Assembly (NCBI GenBank): GCA_003533505.1
Contig: DQGD01000001.1
Coordinates: 124,232 to 188,231 of the forward strand
DNA length: 64,000 bases
Origin: Clostridiales bacterium
Lineage (GTDB): Bacteria; Bacillota; Clostridia; Christensenellales; Pumilibacteraceae
Direction: 5' to 3'
This document shows positions 41,764 through 51,740 of the stretch, piece by piece. The notes beneath the pieces are model-generated. The model did not search any database. It was not told where the DNA came from and saw only the letters and a program-made list of their open reading frames with translations. Both the position numbers and the translations under genes were made by a program. Each line of letters starts with the position of its first letter. Position 1 is the stretch's first letter.

Positions 41764-42141
41764 TTACTTCGTCGCTTTCTTAGCGCGTCCGACCGTGCGC
41801 TTCGGTCCCTTACGGGTGCGCGCGTTCTGCTTGGTGCTCTGACCGCGAACGGGCAGACCCTTACGATGTCTTACGCCGCGATAGCAGCCGATTTCCATAA
41901 GGCGCTTGATGTTGAGCGCAACTTCACGGTGAAGGTCGCCTTCGACGACGACGTTATGCTCGATGTAGTTACGGAGCGCGTTTTCCTGCTCTTCGGTGAG
42001 GTCCTTGACGCGGACGTCGGGGCTGACACCGGTTTCCTGTAAAATCTTGTTCGCCAAGGGACGACCGATACCGTAGATGTAGGTAAGACCGATTTCTACG
42101 CGTTTCTCTCTCGGCAAATCAATACCAGCAATTCTTGCCAC
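41764..42141 (-). CDS. rpsM: 30S ribosomal protein S13
   Basis: 125 residues; [34 protein letters not shown], and the basic C-terminus [20 protein letters not shown] are S13. It contacts P-site tRNA and the 50S subunit. A 265-bp gap separates it from rpmJ upstream, which is unusually large for this operon. Confidence 0.98.
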   Translation of the reverse strand: MARIAGIDLPREKRVEIGLTYIYGIGRPLANKILQETGVSPDVRVKDLTEEQENALRNYIEHNVVVEGDLHREVALNIKRLMEIGCYRGVRHRKGLPVRGQSTKQNARTRKGPKRTVGRAKKATK

Positions 42142-42145
42142 TGTT

Positions 42146-42406
42146 TTGACTCCTTTGATTTTTTAAGATAATTGTGTGTGTTTATATGGAAACGAACGGC
42201 AATCGCGAGCTATGGAATGTTAGCCGCAAACGCCCTGTTCGCGTTTGTTTTCTATATTGATTTTCGTGTGGAAAGAAGCGGAAACCATGCTCTTATCGGC
42301 GCAAGCCGCGAGCGCGCGCTCCGTTCTCCGCACATGCGGAAACCGCGCAATAGCCCGACAGCCCGAACGGATTTCCGTTTGGGCTAGCGGGATTAACGCG
42401 CGTTTA
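42146..42406 (-). other. Leader-like gap between rpmJ and rpsM
   Basis: No gene is seen. It contains a strong hairpin AGCCCgAACGG / CCGTTtGGGCT at about 42360-42386, just after rpmJ, and two further GC-rich stems (GCGAGCGCGCGCTC region). Position ahead of rpsM-rpsK-rpsD suggests an S4 autoregulatory leader or a processing site; this is inference. Confidence 0.4.
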
Positions 42407-42523
42407 TTAACCTTGTCTTTGTTTGTGGTTGGGGTACTTGGAGCAAATAACCATAACCTTGCCGTGGCGCTTGATGACCTTGCATTTATCGCACATAGGC
42501 TTAACAGAAGATCTGACTTTCAT
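42407..42523 (-). CDS. rpmJ: 50S ribosomal protein L36
   Basis: 38 residues: [20 protein letters not shown] followed by [18 protein letters not shown]. The C-x2-C-x12-C-x4-H zinc site is intact, so this is the zinc-dependent form. AAAGGAG precedes the ATG. 11 bp after infA; too short for usual ORF cut-offs. Confidence 0.97.
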   Translation of the reverse strand: MKVRSSVKPMCDKCKVIKRHGKVMVICSKYPNHKQRQG

Positions 42524-42534
42524 GATGGACTCCT

Positions 42535-42756
42535 TTAATTTTTGTTTCTGTAAGTGATTCTCCCCTTGGTAATATCGTAAGGCGACATTTCTATCTTTAC
42601 GGTATCTCCCTCGAGAATCTTGATGTAGTGCATTCTGATTTTTCCGGAAATGGTGCAGGTAACGATGTGTCCGTTGGACAATTTTACCTTGAACATTGCG
42701 TTACGCAAGCATTCTACTACCGTTCCTTCGGCTTCGATATTATCGTCTTTCGGCAT
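42535..42756 (-). CDS. infA: Translation initiation factor IF-1
   Basis: 73 residues; [40 protein letters not shown] and [20 protein letters not shown] make up the single OB fold of IF-1. It overlaps the end of the upstream KOW gene by 40 bp. Confidence 0.98.
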   Translation of the reverse strand: MPKDDNIEAEGTVVECLRNAMFKVKLSNGHIVTCTISGKIRMHYIKILEGDTVKIEMSPYDITKGRITYRNKN

Positions 42757-42992
42757 ACGCCCTCCTGAATCGACTTAACGATTTTCTCCACGGCTTTGTC
42801 GGTAAGCTTCGCCGGCAACTCGCCCTCGCGAAGCACCTTGAGATGTTTGACTCTTTTCAGTTTCGGATTGTCGAGCTTACGGTATCTGCCGTCGACGACG
42901 AAAACAAAATCCTCGCCTGCTTTCGACGCGACAACGTACACTCTGTCGGTATCGTGTCCTTTAAGACTCTTTACGATATATCCTTCCTGCAA
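42717..42992 (-). CDS. KOW domain RNA-binding protein between map and infA
   Basis: 91 residues from a TTG start at 42992, chosen because AAGGTGGG lies 6 nt upstream; the frame stays open to 43034. [20 protein letters not shown] and [16 protein letters not shown] resemble the KOW/L14e-like fold. Small KOW proteins at this place between map and infA are common in Clostridia. The C-terminus ([12 protein letters not shown]) runs 40 bp into infA. Function unproven, probably ribosome- or RNA-linked. Confidence 0.8.
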   Translation of the reverse strand: MQEGYIVKSLKGHDTDRVYVVASKAGEDFVFVVDGRYRKLDNPKLKRVKHLKVLREGELPAKLTDKAVEKIVKSIQEGVCRKTIISKPKER

Positions 42993-43098
42993 AACGCACC
43001 CACCTTGTAAACCGCAAATATTATTATAACACAACCTATACCGTTTTGTAAAGTGTTTTACGGGGTTATTTTTTTACCGCCGGGGCTAAAAACTGCCT

Positions 43099-43845
43099 TT
43101 ACAGGGTTAAAATCTCGGGCTCGCCGTCGCCGACGAGAATTGTGTTTTCATAGTGTGCGCTCGGCTTGCCGTCCAGCGTTCTGCACGTCCAGCCGTCGCC
43201 CTTGTCGATGAACACCTTGAACGTTCCCATATTGACCATGGGCTCGACTGCGAGCGTATAGCCCTTTTTCAGCATTACGCCCGTTCCCGGTGCGCCGAAG
43301 TTGGGTATCGACGGGTCCTCGTGGACGCGTCTGCCGATGCCGTGCCCGGTCATTACGCGAACGACCGAAAAACCGTTGCTTTCGACGTAGGACTGTATCG
43401 CGTGCGACAGGTCGCCGAGGCGTCTGCCTGCATGCGCGTTTTTAATGCCCTCGAAAAAACTCTGACGCGTAACGTCGATAAGCCGTTGCTTCTCCTCGCT
43501 GATTTTGCCGACTGCGAAAGTTCTTGCGGCGTCGCCGTTGAAGCCGCCGTAGGCAGCGCCCACGTCGATGCTCACGATTTCGCCCTCGTTAAGCTTTCTT
43601 GCCGACGGAATACCGTGAACGACTATGTCGTCGACGGAGATGCAAGCGGAAGCCGGGAAGCCGTACAAATGCTTAAAGTTCGGCGTGCCTCCCTGCGACC
43701 TTATAAAGTCCTCGATTATCGCGTCGAGCTCTGCCGTGGACACCCCGGGCACGACGTACTTCTCAATCATCTTGAGAACGTTGCCGGTGATACGGCACGC
43801 TACGCGCATTTTTTCGAGGTCCGCGTCGCTTTTTACGGTTATCAT
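43099..43845 (-). CDS. map: Methionine aminopeptidase, type I
   Basis: 248 residues with all metal ligands: D94 and D105 (SIDVGAAYGGFNGDAART), H168 (MTGHGIGRRVHEDP), E201 and E233; H77 in DIVVHGIP is the catalytic histidine. It removes the initiator Met. The start overlaps the adk stop by one base, as is usual for adk-map in this operon. Confidence 0.97.
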   Translation of the reverse strand: MITVKSDADLEKMRVACRITGNVLKMIEKYVVPGVSTAELDAIIEDFIRSQGGTPNFKHLYGFPASACISVDDIVVHGIPSARKLNEGEIVSIDVGAAYGGFNGDAARTFAVGKISEEKQRLIDVTRQSFFEGIKNAHAGRRLGDLSHAIQSYVESNGFSVVRVMTGHGIGRRVHEDPSIPNFGAPGTGVMLKKGYTLAVEPMVNMGTFKVFIDKGDGWTCRTLDGKPSAHYENTILVGDGEPEILTL

Positions 43846-44462
43846 TATTTAAGCGCCTCGGTAATCTCTTTGAATACTTCTTCGATTTTGTTCATGCCGT
43901 TGACGGTCACGAGCTTGCCCTGCTTTTCGTAATAGTCGATGAGCGGAGCTGTGGACGCGGTGTAGACGTTGAGGCGATTAGCCACGGTTTCGGGCTTGTC
44001 GTCGTCGCGGTGCATAAGCTTGCCGCCGCACTTATCGCAGTCCTCGTCCTTTTTTGTAGAAACGTGGTAGCTTTCGCCGCACTTCGAGCACACGCGTCTG
44101 CCGGTAAGGCGGTCGGAAAGCGCGCCGAGGTCGACGTCGATATTGATTACGGTGTCGATGTTCGCTATCTTATCGAGAGCTTCGGCTTGCGCGAGATTGC
44201 GCGGAAAGCCGTCGAGAAGGTATCCGTTCTTTGCGTCATCCTCCATGAGACGGAGTCTGACGATTTCCACGGTAACCTCGTCGGGAACGAGTTGACCCTT
44301 GTCGATATACGACTTGGCGGTAACGCCGATAGGAGTTTGCTCTTTGATATTCTTTCTGAAGATGTCGCCGGTGGAAATGTGCGGAATGCCGTACTTTTCG
44401 GCGATGCGTACTGCCTGAGTGCCTTTACCTGCGCCGGGTGCGCCCAACAAAATCAAATTCAT
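43845..44462 (-). CDS. adk: Adenylate kinase
   Basis: 205 residues. P-loop GAPGAGKGTQ (7-16), NMP-binding GIPHISTGDIFR, DGFPRNLAQA, and a LID with four cysteines (CSKCGESYH, DEDCDKCGG) for zinc, the Gram-positive form. Converts AMP + ATP to 2 ADP. Lies 118 bp after secY and overlaps map by one base. Confidence 0.98.
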   Translation of the reverse strand: MNLILLGAPGAGKGTQAVRIAEKYGIPHISTGDIFRKNIKEQTPIGVTAKSYIDKGQLVPDEVTVEIVRLRLMEDDAKNGYLLDGFPRNLAQAEALDKIANIDTVINIDVDLGALSDRLTGRRVCSKCGESYHVSTKKDEDCDKCGGKLMHRDDDKPETVANRLNVYTASTAPLIDYYEKQGKLVTVNGMNKIEEVFKEITEALK

Positions 44463-44580
44463 AGTTCGTCCTTTTTTCCGACTGAAGCCACGCTCCGCCG
44501 TTTACATCAGGCTACCCTGCCGTTTTCGGCAACGAGCCCGCGGAAAACGCGCGGAACGCGGCTTAGCTCGGATAATTCTT

Positions 44581-45882
44581 TTACTTTAAGAAACCCTTAT
44601 ACTGCTTCATCATCATCTGGCTTTCGAGCTGCTTGTCGAATTCGAGAGCAACCGACACGACGATTAGCATACCGGTGGCACTGAGCGCGTTAACGAGCGT
44701 GGAGTCGAGCACCAGCGAGAAGATAAGCGACGGAACGATTGCGATGAACGCGAGGTAAATCGCACCGAACAGCGTTACTCTCTTGGAGATTCTGACCAGA
44801 TACTCGTAGGTAGGCTTGCCGGGTCTGATGCCGGGAATGAAGCCGCCGTACTGCTGAATGTTGCGAGCGACCTCCTCGGGGTTGAACTGAATCTGCGCAT
44901 AGAAGTAGCAGAAGAACAGAATGAGAAGACCGACGCACACGCTGTAGATAGGCGTACCGCTGCCGAGCCACTTGACCCACCATGCGTAGAAGGCGCTCTG
45001 AGGAGCGACCATTTGCGCGATGAGCTGGGGAAAGGTTATGATTGCGGTTGCGAAGATGATGGGGAGAACGCCGCTGGCGTTGACTTTGAGCGGAATATAG
45101 GTGCTCTGTCCGCCGTACTGCTTTCTGCCCTTGATTTGCTTTGCGTACTGCACGGGAATCTTGCGCTCGGCAAGGTCCACGAACACGATAAGCGCGAAGA
45201 TGACGATAACCATTAAGACGAAGCCGAGGAGCTCCCAGATAGCGGTCTGGCTGCCGCCGAACGCTTCGCCGAACTTAGCGACGATTGCGAGACCCGCGCT
45301 TGCGAGGATACCGACGAAGATGAGGAGCGAAATACCGTTGCCCATGCCGTTCTCGGTGATGCGCTCGCCCAGCCAAAGGGTGAACATAGCGCCTGCGATG
45401 AGCATGACGGCAACGAAGATGCCGACCATCCACTTTTCGGTGAGCAGTCCGCTGAAGATGGCGGTTTCCAGCCCGTCCTGATTAGCCCAGCTGACGGTAA
45501 TCGCAGCCGCCTGAGCGATAGCGAGAATCAGCGTGGCAAATCTCGTGATTTTAGTGAGTTTTTTTCTGCCCTCACCGCCCTGCTTGGAAAGTCTTTCCAG
45601 CGACGGAATAGCGACGGTGAGAAGCTGAATGATGATGGAAGCGTTAATGTAGGGGGAAATGCCTATTGCGAGGAACGCGCCGTTAGCGAGCGCGCCGCCC
45701 GTAATGGAGGACAACAGCGTGAGCAAAGAGTCGCTCGCGGTGACGGAGCTGTTTACAGCCGCGCTGATGCCGGGGACGGGAAGCCAGCAGCCGATGCGAT
45801 ACACGAAGAGCAAAGCGAGCGTAATGAGCATCTTCTTTCTGACGTCCTTGTTCTTGAAAGCATTTGCCAACGTATGGAACAT
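44581..45882 (-). CDS. secY: Preprotein translocase subunit SecY
   Basis: 433 residues with ten membrane helices. Recognisable parts: the opening helix VYRIGCWLPVPGISAAVNSS, the plug-bearing region, RKIPVQYAKQIKGRKQYGGQ in the fourth cytoplasmic loop and NPEEVARNIQQYGGFIPGIR in the fifth. It forms the protein-conducting channel for the many lipoproteins here. The ATG overlaps the rplO stop (TAATG-type junction). Confidence 0.98.
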   Translation of the reverse strand: MFHTLANAFKNKDVRKKMLITLALLFVYRIGCWLPVPGISAAVNSSVTASDSLLTLLSSITGGALANGAFLAIGISPYINASIIIQLLTVAIPSLERLSKQGGEGRKKLTKITRFATLILAIAQAAAITVSWANQDGLETAIFSGLLTEKWMVGIFVAVMLIAGAMFTLWLGERITENGMGNGISLLIFVGILASAGLAIVAKFGEAFGGSQTAIWELLGFVLMVIVIFALIVFVDLAERKIPVQYAKQIKGRKQYGGQSTYIPLKVNASGVLPIIFATAIITFPQLIAQMVAPQSAFYAWWVKWLGSGTPIYSVCVGLLILFFCYFYAQIQFNPEEVARNIQQYGGFIPGIRPGKPTYEYLVRISKRVTLFGAIYLAFIAIVPSLIFSLVLDSTLVNALSATGMLIVVSVALEFDKQLESQMMMKQYKGFLK

Positions 45883-46325
45883 TATAACACCTCTACTTTT
45901 CCACCAATCTTTTCAATTTTCTCAATAGCGGATTTGGAGAATTTGTTTGCCTTTACGGTAAGCTTCTTGGTGAGCTCGCCGTTCCCCAGCACCTTAAGTC
46001 CGTAGGCTTCGATTTTGGAAAGCACGCCTGCCTCCAAAAGCAGCTCCGCGGTAATCACGGTGCCGTCCTCAAAGTCGTTAAGACGCTCGAGGTTGACAAC
46101 GGAGTAAACCTTTTTCCAATTGTTGTCGAAGCCGGTCTTGGGCAAACGACGCGCGAGCGGCATCTGACCGCCTTCAAAGCCGATACGGACTCCGCCGCCG
46201 CTTCTAGCCCACTGACCTTTGTGCCCCTTGCCGCTGGTTTTGCCGAGACCGCTTCCGATACCTCTGCCGAGGCGTTTTGCGGAAGTTCTTGCTCCGACGG
46301 CGGGACTAAGTTCATGAATTTTCAT
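45882..46325 (-). CDS. rplO: 50S ribosomal protein L15
   Basis: 147 residues; [40 protein letters not shown] and [20 protein letters not shown] are the glycine-rich L15 signature. Spaced 2 bp after rpmD and overlapping secY by one base. Confidence 0.98.
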   Translation of the reverse strand: MKIHELSPAVGARTSAKRLGRGIGSGLGKTSGKGHKGQWARSGGGVRIGFEGGQMPLARRLPKTGFDNNWKKVYSVVNLERLNDFEDGTVITAELLLEAGVLSKIEAYGLKVLGNGELTKKLTVKANKFSKSAIEKIEKIGGKVEVL

Positions 46326-46327
46326 AA

Positions 46328-46528
46328 TTATGCCTCCACGGGTTCGACCTTAACGAGGTGCTTGACGACGAAAATCATACCGCGGATAGCGGCGTTATCC
46401 TCGTGAATCGCGCTGGAACGAATCTTGTGAAGTCCCAAAGCCTGTACGGTCTTCTTTTGCTTTTCAAGGCAGCCGATGGTGCTCTTGACAAGCGTTACCT
46501 TAATTTTGCCGTTAGTATTGTTAGCCAT
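46328..46528 (-). CDS. rpmD: 50S ribosomal protein L30
   Basis: 66 residues; [40 protein letters not shown] and [17 protein letters not shown] are L30. It lies between rpsE (9 bp) and rplO (2 bp). Confidence 0.97.
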   Translation of the reverse strand: MANNTNGKIKVTLVKSTIGCLEKQKKTVQALGLHKIRSSAIHEDNAAIRGMIFVVKHLVKVEPVEA

Positions 46529-46537
46529 AACTTACAC

Positions 46538-47050
46538 CTACCCTAAAATCTCTTCTACGGTCTTACCGCGGAGAGCGGCGACCTGTTCGGGCGTGCGAAG
46601 GCTCTTGAGTCCTTCGAGCGTAGCCTTGACGCAGTTGATGGGGTTACGCGAGCCATAGGTCTTGGTGGTGATGTTCTTGATACCCGCAAGCTCTACGACC
46701 GAACGAGCCGAGCTGCCTGCGATAACGCCGGTGCCCTCGGGAGCCGGCTTTAAGAGCACGGAGCTCTTTCCGAACTGACCGATGGCTTCGTGTGGAATGG
46801 TGTTTCCGTCCATTGCGACCTTGATGAGGCTTCTGCGAGCCAAAAGCTCCGCCTTCTTGATAGCCTCGGGAACCTCGGCAGCCTTAGCCGCGCCGATACC
46901 CACGCTGCCCTTGCCGTCGCCGACGACTACGAGCGCGGAAAAACGCATATTCCTGCCGCCCTTAACGACCTTGGTGATACGATTTACCGCAACAAGCTTG
47001 CTGGAAAAACCGTCGTCGGGCTTAACTTCTTCACGTTCTCTTCTTGCCAT
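46538..47050 (-). CDS. rpsE: 30S ribosomal protein S5
   Basis: 170 residues; the N-terminal double-stranded RNA-binding part ([40 protein letters not shown]) and C-terminal [13 protein letters not shown] through [20 protein letters not shown] are intact. S5 supports decoding fidelity. Confidence 0.98.
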   Translation of the reverse strand: MARREREEVKPDDGFSSKLVAVNRITKVVKGGRNMRFSALVVVGDGKGSVGIGAAKAAEVPEAIKKAELLARRSLIKVAMDGNTIPHEAIGQFGKSSVLLKPAPEGTGVIAGSSARSVVELAGIKNITTKTYGSRNPINCVKATLEGLKSLRTPEQVAALRGKTVEEILG

Positions 47051-47067
47051 GATGAATGAACCTCCTA

Positions 47068-47430
47068 TTAGAATTTAAGTCCGGCTTCTCTTGCGGCTTC
47101 CGCAAGTGCCTTTACGCGTCCGGTGTAGAGGTAGCCGCCTCTGTCGAACACGACGGTGGTGATACCCTTCTCGAGCGCCTTCTTCGCAACGTCCGCGCCG
47201 ACCTTTTCCGCAGCCTGAACCTTGGTGAGTCCGTTGACGTCCATACCCTTGGCGATGGTGGAGGACGAAACAAGCGTTACGCCCTTCACGTCGTCGATGA
47301 CCTGCGCGTAAATGTGCGTGGTGGAGCGGTAAACGTTAAGACGCGGTACCGCAGCCGTACCCGAAACCTTGTTGCGGACGCGAAGGTGTCTTTTCGCTCT
47401 GACGGCGTTCTTATTTGCTTTATTAATCAT
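47068..47430 (-). CDS. rplR: 50S ribosomal protein L18
   Basis: 120 residues; [37 protein letters not shown] and [20 protein letters not shown] are L18, the 5S rRNA binder. 17 bp before rpsE. Confidence 0.98.
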   Translation of the reverse strand: MINKANKNAVRAKRHLRVRNKVSGTAAVPRLNVYRSTTHIYAQVIDDVKGVTLVSSSTIAKGMDVNGLTKVQAAEKVGADVAKKALEKGITTVVFDRGGYLYTGRVKALAEAAREAGLKF

Positions 47431-47448
47431 AACGAATTAAACCTCCTG

Positions 47449-47991
47449 TTACTTGCCTGCGGTCTTGCCTTCTTTCTTCACAAGCACTTCGTCCGAGTAA
47501 TGGACGCCGTAGTTGTGATAAGGCTCGACGGGGCGCTTCGACTTGATAGTCGCGGCAACCTGTCCAACCTGCTCCTTGCTGATGCCGGTGACGACAATCG
47601 TGTTCGCGTCGGGGCATGCGATGGACACGCCCTCGGGAATCGTGTAGTCGACGGGATGCGAGAAGCCGAGGCTCATCGTGAGCTTGTTGCCCGCAACCGC
47701 CGCCTTGTAGCCGACGCCTGCGATAACCAAAGTCTTGGTGTAGGGGGTCACGACGCCGGTCACCATGTTGTGGATGAGCGCGCGGTAAAGCCCGTGCATA
47801 GCCTTGGTCTGAAGCTCTTCGTTATTTCTCGTCACATGGACCTCGTTGCCCTCGACGGTAACGCCGATGTGGCGCGAGTCGATGTGCTGAGTAAGAGTAC
47901 CCTTGGGGCCCTTGACTGTAACGACCTGATTGTTGTACTCGACGGTTACGCCGGCGGGTACGGTAATGTGTAATCTACCTATTCTGGACAT
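47449..47991 (-). CDS. rplF: 50S ribosomal protein L6
   Basis: 180 residues; two duplicated domains, with MSRIGRLHITVPAGVTVEYN at the start and VVTGISKEQVGQVAATIKSK followed by RPVEPYHNYGVHYSDEVLVK at the end. The last motif normally reads PEPYKGKGIRY; here it is PYHNYGVHYSDE, a modest variation. Confidence 0.98.
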   Translation of the reverse strand: MSRIGRLHITVPAGVTVEYNNQVVTVKGPKGTLTQHIDSRHIGVTVEGNEVHVTRNNEELQTKAMHGLYRALIHNMVTGVVTPYTKTLVIAGVGYKAAVAGNKLTMSLGFSHPVDYTIPEGVSIACPDANTIVVTGISKEQVGQVAATIKSKRPVEPYHNYGVHYSDEVLVKKEGKTAGK

Positions 47992-48003
47992 ATACGCCTC
48001 CCG

Positions 48004-48402
48004 TTACCACACATAGGCGAGAACTTCGCCGCCGATTTTGTTGTTTCTTGCCTGCTTGTCGGTCATGACGCCCTTGGAGGTGGAAACGATAGCGATACCC
48101 AAGCCGCCGAGGACTTTGGGGAGCTGCTCGTAACCGCAATAAACTCTGAGACCCGGCTTGGAGATACGCTTGAGGTTGGTGATAACCTTTTCGTTCTTCG
48201 CGCCGTACTTGAGCGTGATGACGATTTCGCTCTTGCCGTCTTTCTCGACAACTTCCGCGCTCTTTACAAAGCCTTCGTTTACGAGAATGTCGACAATGGA
48301 CTTTTTCATTTTAGAATTGGGGACGGAAACGGTTTCGTGTTTAGCCGTCAACGCATTTCTGATTCTGGTCAGTAAATCTGCAATAGGATCTGTAACTACC
48401 AT
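48004..48402 (-). CDS. rpsH: 30S ribosomal protein S8
   Basis: 132 residues; [40 protein letters not shown] and the C-terminal [20 protein letters not shown] are S8. It binds the central domain of 16S rRNA and often represses the spc operon. Confidence 0.98.
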   Translation of the reverse strand: MVVTDPIADLLTRIRNALTAKHETVSVPNSKMKKSIVDILVNEGFVKSAEVVEKDGKSEIVITLKYGAKNEKVITNLKRISKPGLRVYCGYEQLPKVLGGLGIAIVSTSKGVMTDKQARNNKIGGEVLAYVW

Positions 48403-48414
48403 AACGTCCTCCTC

Positions 48415-48600
48415 TTACCAGCTCGACTTTCTTACGCCGGGGATTTCGCCCTTGTAAGCAAGCTCTCTGAAACAAATACGGCAGATACCGTACTTACGAA
48501 GTACAGCGTGCGGACGACCGCAGATGGAGCAGCGGGTGTATTCGCGAGTGGAATACTTTTGCGCCTTACGCTGTTTGTTTATCATTGCTTTCTTTGCCAT
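48415..48600 (-). CDS. rpsN: 30S ribosomal protein S14, zinc-type
   Basis: 61 residues; the four cysteines in [20 protein letters not shown] make the zinc-binding short form, and [18 protein letters not shown] ends it. 23 bp after rplE. Confidence 0.98.
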   Translation of the reverse strand: MAKKAMINKQRKAQKYSTREYTRCSICGRPHAVLRKYGICRICFRELAYKGEIPGVRKSSW

Positions 48601-48623
48601 TTGAAATTATCTCCTTTTCCCTA

Positions 48624-49214
48624 TCAGTTCTTGAAAGGCATTCCAAGCTTGACAAGGAGTGCTTTGGCTTCGTCGTCGGACTTCGCGGTGGTTACGACGC
48701 AGACGTCGAAGCCGCGAACCTTTTCAACCAACTCGTAGGACACCTCGGGGAAAATGATGTGCTCTTTGATACCGAGCGCATAGTTTCCTCTGCCGTCGAA
48801 CGACTTTCCGGAAATACCGCGGAAGTCGCGGACGCGCGGAAGCGCGATGGAAACGAGTCTGTCGAGGAATTCGTACATTCTCTTGCCGCGGAGCGTTACC
48901 TTGGCGCCGACCGCCTGTCCCTCACGCAGCTTGAAGTTTGCGACGGACTTCTTCGCCTTGGTGACGAGAGCCTTCTGTCCGCAAATAGCCTCGAGTTCCT
49001 TGATTGCGTTCGACACGCTCTTGGAGTTATCCTTGACGTCGCCGAGGCGCATGTTGACGATGATTTTGTCGAGAGCGGGAACCTCGTTTACGTTCTTGTA
49101 GCCGCGTTCTTTCATGAGCGCGGGGACGATTTCCTCTTTGTAGGATTTCATCAAACGGTATCTTCCCGAATCGGTTGCAGCCATGCTCGCAACCTGATTT
49201 TTCTTTTCTGCCAT
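48624..49214 (-). CDS. rplE: 50S ribosomal protein L5
   Basis: 196 residues; [40 protein letters not shown] and the C-terminal [20 protein letters not shown] are L5. The N-terminus [20 protein letters not shown] is about 15 residues longer than in Bacillus; GGAGG supports this start. Confidence 0.97.
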   Translation of the reverse strand: MAEKKNQVASMAATDSGRYRLMKSYKEEIVPALMKERGYKNVNEVPALDKIIVNMRLGDVKDNSKSVSNAIKELEAICGQKALVTKAKKSVANFKLREGQAVGAKVTLRGKRMYEFLDRLVSIALPRVRDFRGISGKSFDGRGNYALGIKEHIIFPEVSYELVEKVRGFDVCVVTTAKSDDEAKALLVKLGMPFKN

Positions 49215-49226
49215 TATAAACCTCCG

Positions 49227-49751
49227 TTACTTGTCGGAAGACTCGTCGGTCTTCTTAGCCGCGGTTTTCTTTGCGGCGGTCTTCTTTTCAGCCGTAGCTT
49301 CGCCGGTCTTTTTGGTCGTCGTCTTCTTGGCGGCGGTTTTCTTTACCGGTTTCTCCTCGGCAGTAGTCTCCGTAGCGGCGGTATCTGCGGTCTTGGTTGC
49401 CTTTTTGGCTGCTTTCTTTTCAGCCTTGGCTGCCTTTGCGTCGAGCGACGCTCCGCACTTTACGCACACTCTGGACTTCTTGCCGTTTACTTCGGCGTTG
49501 CCCACGCGCGTAGCCTTTCCGCAAGCCGGGCAAATGATTTGCACGTTGCTGGAATCGATATTGCCGTTGACTTTCTCGATTCCGCCGGGCTGCTGAGCCG
49601 AACGGGGTTTACGGTGCTTGGTCACTACGTTCACGCCGTCGACGACAACCGTGTGGTTGGCGGGATTGGCGGAAAGGACCTTACCGATTTTACCTTTATC
49701 TTTACCTGCGAGAACGAGTACGTTATCGCCTTTCTTTACATGTAATGCCAT
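49227..49751 (-). CDS. rplX: 50S ribosomal protein L24 with a histone-H1-like C-terminal tail
   Basis: 174 residues, against about 100-105 usual. Residues 1-104 are L24: KOW motif KGDNVLVLAGKDKGKIGKVL, KHRKPRSAQQPGGIEK and a zinc ribbon C74-C77/C96-C99 (CPACGKATRVG, CVKCGASLD). From about 105 to the end the sequence is almost only Lys, Ala, Thr and Glu with AAKKT-type units (KKTAAKKTTTKKTGEATAEK), like the tail of histone H1 or HU-type basic tails. The tail is in frame, ends in SSDK and is followed by a normal spacing to rplE, so it is not a frameshift. Confidence 0.95.
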   Translation of the reverse strand: MALHVKKGDNVLVLAGKDKGKIGKVLSANPANHTVVVDGVNVVTKHRKPRSAQQPGGIEKVNGNIDSSNVQIICPACGKATRVGNAEVNGKKSRVCVKCGASLDAKAAKAEKKAAKKATKTADTAATETTAEEKPVKKTAAKKTTTKKTGEATAEKKTAAKKTAAKKTDESSDK

Positions 49752-49769
49752 AATGACGTTCTCCTCCGA

Positions 49770-50138
49770 TTAAATAACTTCGGGAGCAAGGGACACGATT
49801 TTCATGTAGTCCTTGTCGCGGAGTTCTCTTGCGACGGGTCCGAAGATACGAGTGCCGCGCGGCTGCTTCTGCGAGTCGATGATGACCGCCGCGTTGTCGT
49901 CGAATCTGATGTGGGAGCCGTCGGGACGGTTGACGCCCTGATGCGTGCGAACGATGACCGCGCGAACTACGTCGCCCTTCTTCACCGCGCCGCCGGGGGT
50001 CGCGCTCTTTACGGAGGCAACTATGACGTCACCGATGTTGGCACTTCTACGGAACGAACCGCCGAGGCAACGGATACACATAATCTCCTTTGCGCCGCTG
50101 TTGTCCGCAACCTTTAAATAGGATTGAGGTTGTATCAT
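49770..50138 (-). CDS. rplN: 50S ribosomal protein L14
   Basis: 122 residues; [40 protein letters not shown] and [20 protein letters not shown] are L14. 12 bp after rpsQ. Confidence 0.98.
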   Translation of the reverse strand: MIQPQSYLKVADNSGAKEIMCIRCLGGSFRRSANIGDVIVASVKSATPGGAVKKGDVVRAVIVRTHQGVNRPDGSHIRFDDNAAVIIDSQKQPRGTRIFGPVARELRDKDYMKIVSLAPEVI

Positions 50139-50150
50139 AATTGTTTCTCC

Positions 50151-50417
50151 TTACTTAGCCTTTTCGATTATCTCGACAAGACGCCAGCACTTATCCTTGG
50201 AGAGGTGTCTGGTTTCGGCGACGAGGACGGTATCGCCGATACCGCATTCGTTGTTCTCGTCGTGAGCCTTGAGCTTCTTGGTCTTGTTGATTGTCTTTTT
50301 GTAAAGCGGATGCTTTGCCTTGTCCTTGATGGCGACGACGATCGTCTTGTCCATCTTATCGGAAACTACCACGCCGACGCGCTCTTTTCTGAGGTTTCTT
50401 TCGATTGCTTCTGCCAT
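50151..50417 (-). CDS. rpsQ: 30S ribosomal protein S17
   Basis: 88 residues; [40 protein letters not shown] and [20 protein letters not shown] are S17, a small OB-fold protein that binds 16S rRNA early. 14 bp after rpmC. Confidence 0.98.
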   Translation of the reverse strand: MAEAIERNLRKERVGVVVSDKMDKTIVVAIKDKAKHPLYKKTINKTKKLKAHDENNECGIGDTVLVAETRHLSKDKCWRLVEIIEKAK

Positions 50418-50431
50418 TTTAGTTTCCTCCG

Positions 50432-50629
50432 TTAAGCCTTTTTAAGCTCGCGCTCGCGAAGAATCGTCTTGATTCTGGCGATGTCGCGTTTGCAGTTTAC
50501 CATCTGCATGGGGTTAGAGAGCTGACCGGTCGCGTGAGAAAAGCGAAGGTTGAAAAGCTCCTGCTTCAGTTCGCCGAGCTTAACGTTCAATTCGTCGTCT
50601 TTCATTTCGCTGAATTTAACTGCTTTCAT
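50432..50629 (-). CDS. rpmC: 50S ribosomal protein L29
   Basis: 65 residues; [40 protein letters not shown] and [18 protein letters not shown] form the two-helix L29. Its ATG overlaps the rplP stop by one base. Confidence 0.97.
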   Translation of the reverse strand: MKAVKFSEMKDDELNVKLGELKQELFNLRFSHATGQLSNPMQMVNCKRDIARIKTILRERELKKA

Positions 50630-51078
50630 TACGCTTTAACCTCCTCTCCGGATTTGTCGGGGTTTACCATGTCCGACTTCTTGGCGATTTTGCACTTGAC
50701 GGGGAGCTTGTGCGAAGCGAGGCGGAGCGCCTCCTTTGCGATTTCCTCGCTGACGCCTGCCATTTCAAACATAACTCTGCCCGGTTTAACTACCGCTACC
50801 CAATACTCGGGAGCGCCTTTGCCGGAGCCCATACGGGTTTCGGCAGGTTTCTTGGTGACGGGCTTGTGGGGGAAGATGTCTATCCAGACCTGTCCGCCAC
50901 GCTTGATATAACGGGTCATTGCGATACGGGCTGCCTCAATCTGATTGGAGGTGACCCAACCGGGCTCGAGCGAAACAAGACCGTAATCGCCGTAAGCGAT
51001 AACGCCGCCCGAAATATCTCTGCCCTTCATTCTGCCGCGATGAACGCGACGTCTTTTTACTCTTTTAGGCATTAACAT
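50629..51078 (-). CDS. rplP: 50S ribosomal protein L16
   Basis: 149 residues; [40 protein letters not shown] and [20 protein letters not shown] are L16. It ends one base into rpmC and starts right after rpsC. The first ATG is kept because MLxPKRVK is the conserved start. Confidence 0.98.
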   Translation of the reverse strand: MLMPKRVKRRRVHRGRMKGRDISGGVIAYGDYGLVSLEPGWVTSNQIEAARIAMTRYIKRGGQVWIDIFPHKPVTKKPAETRMGSGKGAPEYWVAVVKPGRVMFEMAGVSEEIAKEALRLASHKLPVKCKIAKKSDMVNPDKSGEEVKA

Positions 51079-51079
51079 A

Positions 51080-51739
51080 TTACTGTTCTCCTCCTTCGCT
51101 CTTAACTACGGGAAGGACCTCTCCCTTGTAAACCCAAACCTTGATACCGATGATACCGAAGGTGGTGTGTGCCTCTGCGGTGCCGTAATCGATATCGGCG
51201 CGCATCGTCTGAAGGGGTATCGAACCCTCGTGATAGCTCTCCGAACGTGCGATTTCCGCGCCGTCGAGACGACCTGCGACCATAATCTTGACGCCCTTTG
51301 CTCCGCTGCGCATTACGCGGCTCATAGCCTGCTTCATCGTTCTGCGGAAAGACGCTCTCTTTTCAAGCTGCTGAGCGACGGATTCGGCGACGAGCACCGC
51401 GTCCATGTCGGGGCGCTTTACTTCGAGAATGTTGATGTGAATGGAGCCTGCCTTGACAATCTTGCCAAGCTCCTTCTTGAGCTGCTCGACGCCTGCGCCC
51501 TTGGTGCCGATAAGCATACCGGGCTTGGAGGTGTGAATGTTAATCACTACCTTGTCCTGAGCGCGCTCGATAGCGACCTTGGAGATGCCGAAGGCGTAAT
51601 ACTTCTTCTTGATGTACTCGCGAATCTTGTGGTCCTCGAGAACGTATTTGGAAAAGTCTTTCTTATTTGCATACCACTGAGCGTTCCAGCCGGCGATGAC
51701 GCCCACTCTCAGTCCGTGCGGATTGACCTTCTGTCCCAT
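51080..51739 (-). CDS. rpsC: 30S ribosomal protein S3
   Basis: 219 residues; [20 protein letters not shown], the KH domain with [20 protein letters not shown], and the C-terminal [20 protein letters not shown] are S3. The usual GxxG loop is GTKG. Confidence 0.98.
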   Translation of the reverse strand: MGQKVNPHGLRVGVIAGWNAQWYANKKDFSKYVLEDHKIREYIKKKYYAFGISKVAIERAQDKVVINIHTSKPGMLIGTKGAGVEQLKKELGKIVKAGSIHINILEVKRPDMDAVLVAESVAQQLEKRASFRRTMKQAMSRVMRSGAKGVKIMVAGRLDGAEIARSESYHEGSIPLQTMRADIDYGTAEAHTTFGIIGIKVWVYKGEVLPVVKSEGGEQ

Positions 51740-51740
51740 A

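Noticed and set aside
42717..42756. 40-bp overlap of the KOW gene and infA as a possible frameshift error
   Set aside because: Both frames are intact, IF-1 starts with its usual residues and ribosome binding site, and an in-frame stop ends the KOW gene normally.
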